A DNA stretch of 64,000 nucleotides from Cercis canadensis (Eukaryota > Streptophyta > Magnoliopsida > Fabales > Fabaceae). The stretch lies in the NCBI GenBank assembly GCA_003255065.1, contig QAOA01003028.1:215056-279055 (forward strand), in the 5' to 3' direction. Of the stretch, positions 46,011 through 58,931 are shown one piece after another; the stretch's first letter is position 1; each line of letters starts with the position of its first letter. The position numbers and the translations under genes were made by a program. The notes below the pieces were generated by a model, which was given only the letters and a program-made list of their open reading frames with translations, had not been told where the DNA came from and did not search any database.

Positions 46011-48179
46011 AATAAAAAATTGGGCAGAGTCTCTCCTAAAACTTGAACAGTATAGAAATTAAAAATTTTCACACAAATACATAGAATCATAGTCATAAAA
46101 ACAAAAACAAAAACAAAAAGCTATAGAATGTCACTTCTCTTTCCCTGTTTAATGTACTAAAAAATTACAAGCATTTTTTTTTCTATTAATTAAATTTCCA
46201 TAGTAAAACCAAATTTAAGCTATAAGTTCAACCATTAATTAGGCTAGTGTACTACACATTTTATCTTAGACAATTTAAATCCCTACATCCTAGGATTTGT
46301 GCACTTGAATGTATGCTACACTAAAGCATAACCTTGGAAGTAGGATATAAGGTCAGTGATTCACACCATAAATCTGAGCTCAGATCACATGAATTAAAGA
46401 ATATTAAAGTAAATAAATTATGTAAAAAATAAGCTCAGTTATAATATTCATCCATAAATTACACATAATTTTCATTCAAGGCAAACATATCAATATGTTG
46501 CCCTACATATTTGATGCACTCCTAACACTAAATATTTTAAGATCAACCACAATTAATTTAAAGCTTATATCCCATGTTGTCATTTGATAAAGTACATTTA
46601 AATATGTACCTCAATGTGCTACAAATGGAGAAATTGAACCGATAGGGAAGTTATGGAGGTGAATCACCGACCAATCACCACAGATAATGGTACAAAAATG
46701 CTTCAGGCCTAGATGAAAGAGAGAAGAGAGAGAAAAAGCTTGAAACCTTTGAAAATGGAGAATGGCAATGGCGGGCTCGCGAGGAAGAAGAAAAATAGAT
46801 TTTCTCACGAATTTTCTCACAAATATTTTCCGTGAGAAAAACCTTAAAAAATTTAAATTTTAAGTGAAACGGTGAATTGAATTTTCTCAAGAACTTTGTC
46901 ATGAATTTTCTCATAGACTGATAAATATGTGAGAAAATCTGTGACAAAATTCAATCTTTCCATGAGAAAAGCTAACACATTAATGGCAACAGTTAGGACA
47001 CGATTTCTCATGAACTTTGTCATGGATTTTTCTCACGAACAAGAATGTCCTTGAGAAAATCTCAATAATCACCTTTCGTGAGAAAATCTGTGATAAATGT
47101 TGAGATTTTCTCAGGGAATTTTAGTCTGTGAGAAAATTCCGTGACTAAAAAATGTTTTCTTGTAGTGAAGGTTCACCCATTACTCAGTTAATTAATTGGG
47201 CTTTCACTAAATCTCAAAAGAAGTCACTATAAGAAAATGGTGGAAATTCCGTGAGAATGAAAATTCTCATGGACTTTCTCACGGATGTCAAGTCGTGAGA
47301 AAAAGTGGCATGACAAATTGAGTTTGTCACGCAAAATATCGTTTGTGAGAAATTTCTCACAGAATTATTCCGTGAGAATATAAAGATACTCCGTGAGAAA
47401 TTCACACGGAGTCTCATAACAAAGTCGTGGTTTTTCTCATGGATAAAGTCCGTGAGAAAAGTTTCTTATGGACTTTGTCTGTGATAAAGTCTGTGAAAAG
47501 TTACAAAAAAATGATTTGTTATTTTAATTTTCTTAAGGAAAATTTTGTGAGAAATTTCATGAGAAACGCTAGGATCAGTACCCCGCCTCCCCCAAAAAAA
47601 ATGTTTTTCTACTAACCAAAAACCTGCATAACACATTAACTAGCAACAACACAAGTAGAACAACAATAGAGCATAATGCAATCAAATTTTATACAAATTG
47701 AATAATTTATACAAAAGAATCTATACGTGTGGATAATGTAAAAAAGACATAAACAAAGAGAATATTTACATATCTCTAGGCTTTACTAAAGTTCCAAAAC
47801 TGTGTGGTTTTAGGGCCGAACAGAAAATGCAGCGTCAATAGTAGTGACATGATTATGAGTTTTGTAACACAAATACACAACACATTAGTAGATTGAAAAC
47901 ATAAAATATCTAAAAAGACAACATAGAAGAAAATGAGTAATATCAATCTCTTTCTAGTACATAATCATTGGAGATCTTTTTCTGTTTTGTCATCTCTGCT
48001 ATGATATTCATCTTCTTCTTCTTTCTCACCATCTTTTCCTATCTCATCATCTACATCAGTGACAATGACTGGGTTCGCTCCAGTAACAACTTCTTCGGTA
48101 GTATTGAAGTCATATCTATCAAATTTGTCTATGTTCGATCATCATCAACAATTAACACCGGTGAAAGATGTGATTCGTC

Positions 48180-51122
48180 TTGGTAGGAATTATCTGGGGC
48201 ATTAATTGTGTGCTTGACATTCATTTTAATGACATGTAACCATCCCTGCTTATTAGGAGTTGTGCGTGGATAAAGAGAGAAATAAACTTGTTCTATTTGT
48301 TGAGCTAAGATGAATGGGTCATCTCCTTGTATGTTCTACTTGAGTTTACATTCACAAATCTATATTTCGAATAACTTTTTATCCCCCGAGATGAATGATC
48401 ATACCATTTACAATTAAATAGTACCAATTAATAACCAGGTGAACCGGTATATGGAATCTCAATGATTTCTTGTAGTACTCCATAATAGAAGGATTCGTCT
48501 TCGCCATAACCAGATCCCTTCAAACAGACTCTATTGTTATTTATTTTTTGACCATAGGACCAAACAGCTGTTTGAAATTTATAACCGTTGTTATTTACCC
48601 TGTTTCATGTTTGAACCTTCTTTAAAGGATCCCAAGCCAAAGATATTAAAAGTCCATCGATAATATTATTTTGAGGGTTTTGTACTTACATATAATTAAC
48701 AAGAGGTTAGTGAATACAATTAAATATTATAAATAGTTAGAGTTATTTACAAACTGTTTAAACCATTGAGGAAATCCAGTGGAGATGTGTTTATGCATTT
48801 GATCATTTAGGAGATTCTCGTACGGTGAGGTTAATCCCTGTATGTACATGCTGCAACATAAACATAAAATTAGTTAAGAGATAAGTTTGACCATATTTAA
48901 GCATTATAAAAAACCAATATATTAAATTGTAATTTACCTTAAGTAATGTTTAACATCGGGACAATTAAGCAACACATACACTGTTGCAGTTGCTAGTTTC
49001 TCATCATTGAGATATCGTCATTCCGAGCTTCTATGGAGGAAAGCATGGTAGTTGAAGACAAAAATAAGTTGCCCGACATAAATTTTTTCACAATCATCAT
49101 TGCGATGCACTCTTCTAATATTTGAATGGACGTGAGACTCGAAGTAGTACGAACAAAAAGTTGAAGTCTCCTCAAGGATGTATACTTTATAAATTGAATA
49201 TTCCACACAAGCTTTGTTTTTAACCTTTCACTTAAGGTATGAAAGAACCTTTCGAAAGGATACATCTAACTATATTGAACAGGTTCACCATTGATCGCTT
49301 CTTTAACTAAATGAAGTGGTATATACTCCATCACATAAAAAAGAGAAGAAGGAAAATCTTCTCAAGTTTGTACAAAATGATGGGAATATTCTGCTCCATT
49401 ATCTATAAGTCATCCTTGCGCAAAGTAAAAGAGCAAAGATCATGGAAAAATTGGCTTAACTTAACAAAAGATTCCCAAATAGGAGCAAGCAACCCACTAA
49501 AAGCAATTAATAGGAGTCTTTCCATAAACACATGACAATCATGACTTTTCATATGGGTCAAAGTCTAAATATTAGTATCGACACAATTCCCGAAGTTAGA
49601 TGCATATCCATCAGGAAGCTTCAAACTCTGCACCCACTCACACACAGCTTTCTCTAGTTAATACTAAGTGTATACAATGTTTTTGGTTTTGTAAACTTTC
49701 CATTGCCCAAGTCTTACAACTCCAAACAAGGACGTTAACATAATTTTGTCATATTTAGTCTCACATTCACATTGTTTTTACTATTTTCTTTTACATCAAT
49801 GCAAATTGGGCAATCCAACTTGCCTGCAGTTTGCCAACCAAATAACATTTCATATGCAGGGAAGTCATTGATGGTCAACAAAAGAGCTGCCATCATTCAG
49901 AAGTTTTGCTTCAATGAAATGTCATAAGTAGGCACTCCTCCATCCCAAAGCTTCTTTAAATCGTCAAATAAAGGTTGCAATAAGACATTAATTTTTCTTT
50001 TCAGATTATGAGGGCCAAGAAAAATAATAGTCAAGAACATGTATTCCCTTCTCATGCACATACCAGGCGAAAAATTATACAGAGTTAAGATAATAGGCCA
50101 ACATAAATATGCCTGGGTGCCTATTCCAAAGGGACTGAAATTATTAGCACATAAATCTAACCTCACATTCCTCGATTCTGATGCGAAATCTGGGTGAACC
50201 ATATCAAAATGCTTCTATGTATCTCTGTCATATTAGATGTGACAACACCCCTAGTTCATGTTGGTGTTCATTATATCATCTCATATCCTTCGCAGATGCA
50301 TTAGATGCAAAAAGTCTTTGCAACTTAAAGATTATTGATAAATACCACATGTGTTTAGTTAGAACTTCCCTAACCTTCCCTCGTCCAACTCTAGATTCTA
50401 TGAACCGTACTTCACCACAAATGCGACACTGTCTAGCAGCTTCATATTCTTCATAATACAACATACACCTATGTTGACAACTGTCAATCTTCTTGTACCC
50501 ACAACCAAGTTTAGAAATCAATCTCTTGGTTTCATACAAATTAGTTGACATCCTATGACTTGAAGGCAATATCTCCGCCATTAATGTGATAAACTCATCC
50601 ATTGAACTTTCTAGAATGTTATAGTCATACTTTATACTTAACAGTTCGACAGTCGTTGAAAGCACAGAGTGTGTCTGACATCTATCCCATAATGGAGACT
50701 TTGCGACCCTTAAGATATCATAGAACTTTACGAGTTTTGAATTTGGATTCTTTTTCGGTATATACTCCAATTTGAAAGATGACCCAACAACATACATAAT
50801 CATATGCTCATACAGAGGGACATCCTGGTTTTCAGCATCCATTGGGATAATGGATGGACGAACCTCTCCATGATTGTCCTAATAATAGTAACCCTTAAAA
50901 GGCTTTTGTGTATAGGTACATCATTATTTCATTCGGTATATGAAACTTATGGCATTTGCATTTCACACATGGGCATCTAAACTTCCTTCCTTGAATATTC
51001 ACATCAAGTTGACTTGCAAACTCAATAAATTCCTCAACATTAACATAAAACTCATATCTAACAATCTAACTATTTAGAACAAGTATTTCGTACATCCAAC
51101 GACAATGTTTAGGGATCTCCAT
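48180..51122 (-). pseudogene. TNP2-type CACTA transposase (Transpos_assoc, Transposase_21, DUF4218, DUF4216 parts)
   Basis: Main transposase of En/Spm elements. ATG at 51122 starts MEIPKHCRWMYEI, then FRCPCVKCKCHKFH (transposase-associated zinc motif). Next come PLYEHMIMYVVGSSFKLEYI and LGCGYKKIDSCQHRCMLYYE, CRICGEVRFIESRVG. The Transposase_21 core is at about 50202-49780 (MVHPDFASESRNVRLDLCAN; TINDFPAY; AGKLDCPIC). KSHDCHVFMERLL follows near 49540. DUF4218-like text MYPFERFFHTLSERLK is at 49265, and DUF4216-like text near 48620-48240 (VLFNCKWYDHSSRGIKSYS). The tail is acidic. Stops and frame changes recur through the gene, so it is a pseudogene. Confidence 0.87.
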
Positions 51123-53264
51123 ATTCCTTTAATATTCAAAACAAATTGAAGTTGTTAATATTTTTCTACAATGCTTCAAAGATACTAAGGCCCCGTTTGG
51201 ATAGCATAGCTTACAACTTATTAGAGCTTTTCTATTGGTATAAGTGTTTTTATGTAAGAAAAATAATGTTTGGATCAGCTTATATAAGTAGCTTATTAAT
51301 CATCAAAAAGTTATTTTTAGCTTATTTTGTGAAACTATTTTTTTGGGCTTCTTAGAAAAATGCCCTGCGAAAGCCAATTTCAAAGATGACCAGGAAGCTG
51401 TTTTGCAAAGTTATGGGACAATTATATCCTCGTTATAATTAAAAATTACATGGAAACTACAACCTTTCATCTCCTCCACCTTCACTCTTCGTATCTCAAA
51501 CCATCTACCTTTTTTGTGTCTTCCATCAACATTCAATCCATGGCTTCTCCATCCCCATTTATAGCTTCTGCCGCACCTAGTAGGTAACGCTTTATGTAGT
51601 TTTTAATTTCATTTGCTTTCATTTTCATCTCTGTTTCTGCTCTTTTTTTTTTTTTTTTTTTTTTCACTTTTTCTTTCATACACATCTGTTATACTCTGTT
51701 TCTCCATCTCTACGTATGAAGGTACTCATGAATACTTAATTGTATTATTTATGAAGATGAAAGATGTACTTAAACTTTCAGCTGAGCTTAATGGTTGTCC
51801 TGTTTGTAACTGTTAATATCAAAAAAATCTGCATATAGAATGCTTGGATTTCTTGATGGCATGAATGGCTTTTATCATGTTATTTAGTTGTTGGTATAGG
51901 ATAAAGATATATCCTGTTGGATATTAGACCCCACTACAACCAGATAACAAGTTTAAAAATATTTGGAATTCAGTTGGATTGATGGAAAGGAATAAAACAA
52001 ATGTGGAGTCCTATTTTTGCCATCTTTCAAACTCTGTATCACCATCAGTAACCAAATTGCCTTTGGACAACTGTTTGCTATGGAGTTTTGAATTGTCAAA
52101 ATTCTTTACTTATGGGCTAATCTTGAGTATTACTAGGGTTGGAATTAGAGTTTCAAGAGAGAGGGGACTAAAATGAAGAATATGAGCTTTTCCGGTTCTC
52201 AAGGGCTATGGTATAATATTGTAAAGTAAAGAAAATTTTAGAAGTACTTGGAGGCTTAGGGCGAGCCTTCCCTTCTTCTGTGAGTATCTTGGGTTTACTT
52301 TATATCGAAGCAATTTTGCCTATGAAAATTGCAAAATTTTGATGAACCTCACTTGCCATTTTGGTTGCCTTTAGGGTCTTCTAGTGAGTTTTGACTTGCG
52401 AAGTACAATGCATAAGTTAGATTAGACTCTCTTTTGTAGAATTAGTTCTTGGGTGAGGTCTACAGACTAAAATATCATTTTATGCTGAAGTTATTTTCTT
52501 AACCATGTTTAATTGCTCATCAGACACCAGTTGATGCCCATTGGGTTGTAGTTTATTCTCTTCACATTCCTTTTCCCCTATTTTTAGCACTCATGTGCAT
52601 TGTCGGTAACAGAACCACAGAATGTTGAGATTAATAGTGTTGATAATCTTTTCTCTTTTGTAGCTATTGCATGGATTTCTAACCTTACAAGAAAAAAAGT
52701 GACATGTAAATGATTTGTTTATGCAGTTTGGTGAAAGAAAATTTAGTTTACTAGTAAACTTGATGAAGCTTTTTCTATCTCAAGTTACAGGCAAATGATG
52801 ATGGGTTTGAACTCTAGTTAAAATGGCATGGCTTATTCTTGGATTAGTAGTGTAGTGTGTGTGAAAGTGATAGATAGAATAGTAGAAAAGAGTATGCCTA
52901 TTGTCCTTAAAGTTGCAAACTTTGCAGTTCTGCAATGAGCGCTTAAGCCTTTTGGCTTCATCTCCACTGGGAAGCATGTTATCCTTGCCACTAGAATGCA
53001 AAATTATATCAACCTCAACAACCAATTGAGAATACCAACTTCAAACCAGTAAACTCCGATGGTAGGAAACCAAGATCAAACACTTATATAGTCTTCCCTA
53101 TAATGGAACTCATAGTTTCCTGTCAAATATAGACTTGGTCATTGATGACATGCCAAATGAAATTCTGACACAGTAATCTGTAAAATTCTATTCCCCCAAG
53201 GTCAAGTAATGTTTAATTTTAGCTATACAGTTCACATAAGTGCCAGGCAATGCAAACTGGAAAC

Positions 53265-53286
53265 ATATATATATATATANATATAT
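53265..53286. repeat. AT dinucleotide microsatellite with an undetermined base
   Basis: An (AT)n run broken by an N at 53280, the only undetermined base I noticed. Probably a sequencing ambiguity in the repeat length. Confidence 0.9.
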
Positions 53287-53708
53287 GTTGAGAAATGATA
53301 TCATATCTAGATAGAGTTAGAACCTAGCTAGCACTAGTACTTCAGCTTTACCAGCATGGAGACGTGAATTAGCATACGCAGCAGCTGATATTAGCCAATT
53401 CTTGATAATATATCAGACAAATTAAAATACAGATTGGCATAGGTAAATCTAAACCACTGTGAATATCAAGAACATGATTATTTTTACCCTTTTTGTAAGA
53501 CCTTCACTAATTTCTACTATGATTTTATATATGCTTTGACATCATTCGTTCTAGTGTTCTATTATTGGATTTTGTGTGTGATTGGATGTATTTAAATAAA
53601 ACATGTAGTTGTGTTGTTTTACCCCTTTTGTTCTTTCAACATTTATTTCCTTGAATTTTGCTAGGGAGCTAGTTATTTATATTGACTTGTTTATTTATAT
53701 GTATTAGA

Positions 53709-54774
53709 ATGACTCCAAAAAGTCATCCTAAGCAAGCTGATGGAAGTGGAAAAACTAGTGGTAGTGAAAAAAGATTAAAGGCTGATTTGAATGAGAAAAA
53801 CACTACTGTATTTGTGAAAATATGTGTTGAGGAAGTGCATACTGGAAATAGACCTCACACACATTTTAATAAAGCGGGTTGGGCAAACTTGAAGGCAAAG
53901 TTTCTTAAGGCCACATGATTGCCTTATGAATACAAGCAATTAAAAAACAAATGGGAAACAATGAAAAAGGAGTGGGAGTTATGGGTAAAACTTATTGGAC
54001 AAGAGACGGGTATTGGTTGGGATCTTGTTAAAAAGACAGTTAAAGTAGATGATGCTTGGTGGGAAGCTAAGATTCAAGTATGTGAAAGTTGGAAATAAAT
54101 TTTTCATATATTAATTTTAAATTATAATTATAGAGGCTCTTAATTAATTTTTAACATTTTCACAAGCAATTCCTGATGTGGAGAAATTTAGGGAGGAAGC
54201 CCCAAAATACCTAAATGAAATGGAAATTCTTTTTAAGGATGTTGTAGCTACTGGTTGTAGAGCTTGGGCACCGTCTCAAAATCTAATTGAAGGAGAAGAA
54301 GGTGATAGAAATGAAGGAGGAAATATGAATGTACCTATTGAGCAAAATGTTGACATTGAATATTTAGGTAATGAAGAGGGAGCACAAGAGGGGTCTGATG
54401 GAGGAGGCCTGGATAACTTGAATACTGAACTAGAGCTTTCTAGGGATCATAAAGGAAAAAGAAATATGGGTGGAAAGAATGAAAATAGATATGGGGTTGC
54501 TCAACTTTTAACTCAACTGACACGTATGATTGATGGCTTTGAGGCACAAAATGCTATTGAAGTTTTTCGTCAAAATACTGAACATAGCATATCAACATGT
54601 TTGACTTTGCTTAAGAAATTGCTAGGGCTAGAGGCTGGTAGTGAGTTGTTCTTTATAGGTACAAGATTAATGGAAAAAAGGGCAAATAGGGATATTTTTA
54701 TGGGATTAGAAGACCCTACTCTCCAACTTGGTTGGTTGAAGACTCATAACATGATAGATGTGTCTCACCTTTGA
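53709..54774 (+). pseudogene. Myb/SANT-like DNA-binding protein of the PIF/Harbinger-like element
   Basis: Partner of the Harbinger transposase, thought to bind element DNA and bring the transposase to the nucleus. The first exon runs MTPKSHPKQADGSG to EAKIQ (about 53709-54077). The Myb_DNA-bind_3-type domain carries NKAGWANLKAKFLKAT, a TGA at 53916-53918, then YEYKQLKNKWETMKKEWELW and GIGWDLVKKTVKVDDAWW. A GTATGT donor at 54078 and an acceptor at 54165-54166 lead to a second exon ending at 54774, acidic in the middle and with a predicted helical end (FRQNTEHSISTCLTLLKKLL). Apart from the one stop, the gene looks well kept. It lies between the terminal repeats, so it is an element gene, not a host Myb gene. 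Confidence 0.8.
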
Positions 54775-56235
54775 GATATTTTTTATTATGATTGTGTATT
54801 TATTGACTTGTTTGAATTTGATTTGTAATTTGTATAGTGCAATTAATATTACAATGCATACTGCATTTTTTTTTTATGGATAAGTATGTTATTATTTGAA
54901 AATTAATTACTTTTCATTTTGATTATTTATATAACAGGATGTATTATTAGCTCAAATGAAAGTTTTTTAGATGAATATTCATCCGACGAGAGTTTTTCAT
55001 ACTTCAAAATAATAATCTAACAACAAAAAATTAACTACTTGAATCAAAATATAATAATTATAGCACTAATATAAAATATTTTATTATTAAAATTTTTTTT
55101 TTCAAATTATAACAAAGGGCTTATTTATCCAAACACAATCTTTAATAAGTGCTTATTAATATTTTTTTTAGTAATTTTTACAATTATAAACACTTATACA
55201 CTTATCTATCCAAACACTTATAAAAGAGCTTATGAATTTTAAAAGTATTTTTTCAAGTATGTATCAAAACACTAAATACCTTAATTTAAAAGGAGCTTAT
55301 AGTATAAAAGCTTATCCCATAAGGCCTTCTTATATAAGCACTTAAATAAGTTGTTTACCCAAACGGGGCCTAAGTTATACTCCAAGTATGGTTTGTATCA
55401 CATTCTTAAACTTTGTTCCACCACTAGTAGAAGCTAATAAGGACCAAATAGGTTAACAAAATTTTAATATCACCTCCCCATAGTTCTCAAAGTACATGAA
55501 TTATGTTGTTCAACCAGCATAAATATATACTCAAAGAAACAAAAAAAAGGTGCTCCAAAATTTAATTTATCTATTTGCTCCCAAAGCTCTACCGTCCTAT
55601 TAGTGGAACAACTACTTCAAAAACAGTCCCAAAATCAGGAACTATCCGAGAGTTAATCCTACTCGATTAACTTTCATACCAGTTTCTAAGTTAACCAAAC
55701 TAACTTATCATATATAACTCTAAAGTACATTTATTTCACAAGTTTTTAGTATATCATATGCTCCCAATTCAAATATCATACAACATTAAAATTATACAAA
55801 CGACTTACATATAACATACAACAATAGCCCCAAATAGAGTTCTCAAAAACTTAAAAATTTAACACATAATTTAATTTAATAAATTACTCTATAAACCCCA
55901 AAAAATCAAAATTTGTCTATACTAATTCAAAAAAATAACAAAAAATCATCTAAACTCTACGTATATCATAAATCAAAAGCCCTCAACTAATGTCAACAAA
56001 AAAAATCCACAATTACTCCAATTTTAACATTAAAAATTAGATTCAACATCAAATGCAAACTCATAAACCAAATTATTAATCAAGTTTATAATCTAACAAA
56101 TACATATCCACAACCATTTACACTTGAACTAGTCCAAAAATATAGAAAAAAACTAATTCATTTCGTGCATTATTGAGAAAAAAAAAAACACAAGAGAAAC
56201 TTTGAGAGAAAATAAGAAAAAAATGACATACACCA

Positions 56236-56568
56236 TGATCCAAAAACTTCTTGGAGATAGAACTTTAGTACGAAAATAAGAGTCGTTACTTCTCTTTAGA
56301 AGTTGACTTCTAAATATGAGAGGAAATTATAAAATATTGGAGAAAAGGAAAAGATAGAAACAATAAAATTGTTTTCCCCCTCCCCTCAGTCATTCAACTA
56401 TTCCGATTTATATACAAAGATGATTTCTTAAAATAGAAACTAAAAATAACAAGTGAATTTAAACCATAAATGATAAATGGTTTAAATTCTTTAACTCATA
56501 TTAACCGTTAACTTTGAATGGTTTCAAATCGTCGATTTGGAACCTTAAAGTATGAAGGATTATTATCA
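56236..56568 (-). repeat. Compact gypsy element, 3' LTR
   Basis: 333 bases, partner of 58598-58931, with only a handful of differences. Confidence 0.9.
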
Positions 56569-57289
56569 TATTCTTGATAGTAATCTTATTAAGTGCTCTA
56601 TAATCAATGCACATACGCCATCCGCCATCTTTCTTGGGCACAAGTAACACTGGTGAACCACAGGGTGAGCAGCTGGGCTTGATAACTCCTTGTTCAAGAA
56701 GCTCTTGTATTTGCTTCTTGATCTCCTCACTCTCCGTCAAAGATGTGTGATACAAACCCAAGTTCGGCAGAGGTGAATCTCCAACCAAATGGATTTCATG
56801 CTCTACAGCTCTTCGCGGTGGCAATCCCTGTGCATCCTCAAAAAGATCCTTGAATTCCTTCTGCAATTTTCCAATATTGGAACATTGTGAAGGTGTAAGA
56901 GTCATTACTGACAAAGTGACAGCATCAATACATTGATCTTGTGGTCGAATCATTAATAAGACGAATCGTGCACAAGAGTTAACCAATTGCTTGGCTTGGT
57001 TGGCTGTCAACAGATTGTCCATAGATTGAGGCTTACAAGCGTTGATGTGGAACTCCTGCCCATCCTTCACCAAACGATACTTTTAAAGCTTCCTATAGTG
57101 AATAGCATCGTGGTCCCATAGATATGGACTACCCAATATAACTTGGCATACATCCAGTGGAACCACCTCGCATGTCACTTCATCAATATAACGATTAGTG
57201 ATTGCAAATTTGAAGGTACATTGCTTTGTTATCTGCATGTCAATGTCCTTTTGAATCCACCCTAGTGGGTAAGGCTTAGGGTGAGGCAT
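56501..57289 (-). pseudogene. Compact gypsy element protease and start of reverse transcriptase
   Basis: Protease text DVCQVILGSPYLWDHDAIHY near 57130 is followed by a linker and the reverse transcriptase start: [60 protein letters not shown]. This is gypsy-type. The catalytic motif, RNase H and integrase are not present. Broken fossil. Confidence 0.85.
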
Positions 57290-57493
57290 TGTTTCTAACC
57301 CTACCTTCCTTACTAGAGCCTCTAAAATTAGATTCTTCTAACTTCCAGGATTGACAATTACAACACTCTGCTTCACTTGAATGTTCAAATGAAACAATTC
57401 TTCACGGTTGTAAGCATTTGCAGCGTTTGTTGGTGTTGTCATTAAGGCAAGTGTAGTGTCAGGTTGCTTCAACTCTGGAAGCTCTTCTACTTG

Positions 57494-58555
57494 CTACACT
57501 GTCAAAGTGGCCCTTTTGTCGTTTCTTCCCTGGTTGTTCCTCTGGTTCTTGGGTTTCAACTCAGGATGATGTATCCAGCACTTGTCTTTAACATGTCCAC
57601 TAGTACGACAGTGATCACAATAATTCTTCTGTTTTCGGTCATCCCTTATCTGCTTGCCTTTACTATTCCAATCAGATTTACTTATAGTTGTTCTTTTGTC
57701 ATCCGTCTTGTCAAGCCTTTTATATTTGGTCTCGATGGCGATGGCTTTGATAGTGGCTTCTTCAATTGATTCCACGGCGAACAATTTTAGTTCTTTCCGT
57801 ATGTAGTCGGCAAGACCTCCGATGTATTTCATAAAGACATCATAATCGTCAACATCTATATCTAATATCAAAGCTTGGTTATGGAATTCAGATGTATAAT
57901 CTTGTACTGATTGACCGAGTCTTTGATTGAAATGCTGCCATTTATACCATCTCTCTTCCTCATAACCAACAGGATAGAATTGTTTTCTTAACAATTTCTT
58001 GAATTTACTCTAAGTCAATTGTGAAACGTTGTACCGTTTTCAATATGACTTCCACCATGTAACTGCATGGCTTAAGAGTTTCAAGCTTGCAAATTGGATC
58101 TTTTCAGCATTAGAATACTTATGTATAGTGAAATAAGTTTCTAATGTGTCTATCCAATTATCCAATTTGTCAACATCTATAACACCATTATAAGTGGGAA
58201 TTTTAACCTTAAAATCAATTTTTAAGGCACTTACAGGATTTCTATGTTTACCTACTTCCTTGGTGGTCTCTTCTGCGATGGTGTCTTCCTCGTCTTCACT
58301 GTCACCGTCAACCTTCCTCTTTGAAGGGGATGCATGCAAAAGTTTCAAGGTTTTTATATTTTCCACCAATTCAGAAATAGATGCTGATAATAATTGGACC
58401 TCTTGTTCTAGCTTGGTGATACGTTCACCATTACTATTTGGTTGTGGAACTTTTCCTGTCATTGTTCCTCTCTTTATCCTTGGCTTTCTATGGATGAGCA
58501 AAGGACCTACAAGTTCTTCTTTAGAAGTTTTGTGTCGGCTGCGAGTTAGGACCAT
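57494..58555 (-). pseudogene. Compact gypsy element gag
   Basis: The amino end is MVLTRSRHKTSKEELVGPLL (58555), with a heptad-like stretch ITKLEQEVQLLSASISELVE suggesting a coiled coil. The capsid core reads YNGVIDVDKLDNWIDTLETY and HFNQRLGQSVQDYTSEFHNQ. The zinc knuckle CDHCRTSGHVKDKC lies near 57600. This is the plant gypsy gag order. Broken fossil, though long stretches stay open, in keeping with the young LTRs. Confidence 0.87.
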
Positions 58556-58597
58556 AAACCACCTTTACCCTTTTGGATCTGTTGTTCTGATACCACT

Positions 58598-58931
58598 TGA
58601 TCCAAAAACTTCTTGGAGATAGAACTTTAGTAGGAAAATAAGAGTCGTTACTTCTCTTTAGAAGTTGACTTCTTAATATGAGAGGAAATTATAAAATATT
58701 GGAGAAAAGGAAAAGATAGAAACAATAAAATTGTTTTTCTCCCTCCCCTCATTCATTCAACTATTCCGATTTATATACAAAGATGATTTCTTAAAATAGA
58801 AACTAAAAATAACAAGTGAATTTAAACTATAAATGATAAATGGTTTAAATTCTTTAACTCATATTAACCGTTAACTTTGAATGGTTTCAAATCGTCGATT
58901 TGGAACCTCAAAGTATGAAGGATTATTATCA
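58598..58931 (-). repeat. Compact gypsy element, 5' LTR
   Basis: 334 bases from TGATCC to TATCA on the plus strand. The inner edge is followed by the primer-binding site. Confidence 0.9.

Larger units (their letters stand above)
43675..47167 (-). mobile_element. CACTA (En/Spm) element B
   Basis: 3493 bp from CACTACAAGAAAA (43675) to TTTTCTTGTAGTG (ending 47167), flanked by the 3-bp duplication AAG (43672-43674 and 47168-47170), which proves a CACTA insertion. Subterminal blocks of TCTCACGGA / TCCGTGAGA words lie at 43695-43945 and 46795-47160. The gene runs on the minus strand, with a CCCTAAA-type tract (45727-46010) upstream of it. There is no TNP2-type transposase, so it is non-autonomous. 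Same family as A, inverted relative to it. Confidence 0.95.
51189..55370 (+). mobile_element. PIF/Harbinger-like DNA transposon, transposase lost
   Basis: 4182 bp bounded by GGCCCCGTTTGG and its inverted copy CCAAACGGGGCC, flanked by TAA (51186-51188 and 55371-55373), the 3-bp target type of PIF/Harbinger elements. Both subterminal zones are rich in AAGTGCTTAT/ATAAGCACTT words. It encodes a Myb/SANT-like protein (about 53709-54774), the usual second gene of this superfamily. I found no DDE transposase frame in the remaining 2.5 kb to its left, so the element is non-autonomous. It lies in CACTA C, 66 bases upstream of the TNP2 start codon. Confidence 0.88.
56236..58931 (-). mobile_element. Compact Ty3/gypsy-type LTR element, young LTRs, most of pol absent
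   Basis: LTRs TGATCC...TATCA at 56236-56568 and 58598-58931, about 97-98 percent identical by eye, the most similar pair in the window. The methionine-tRNA primer-binding site TGGTATCAGA (58595-58586 on the minus strand) follows the 5' LTR. Inside are gag, protease and the start of reverse transcriptase; the rest of pol is absent, so it is broken and would depend on a relative. No matching 5-bp target duplication is seen at the flanks (CACCA and TATTA). It lies inside CACTA C. Confidence 0.85.

Noticed and set aside
50181-50456. Plus-strand open frame
   Set aside because: Opposite strand of the TNP2-type transposase.
53682-54774. Host Myb/SANT transcription factor gene
   Set aside because: It lies between the inverted ends of a PIF/Harbinger-like element with TAA duplications and matches the usual accessory gene of that superfamily.
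58194-58622. Plus-strand open frame of 142 codons
   Set aside because: Opposite strand of the compact gypsy gag and its primer-binding region.
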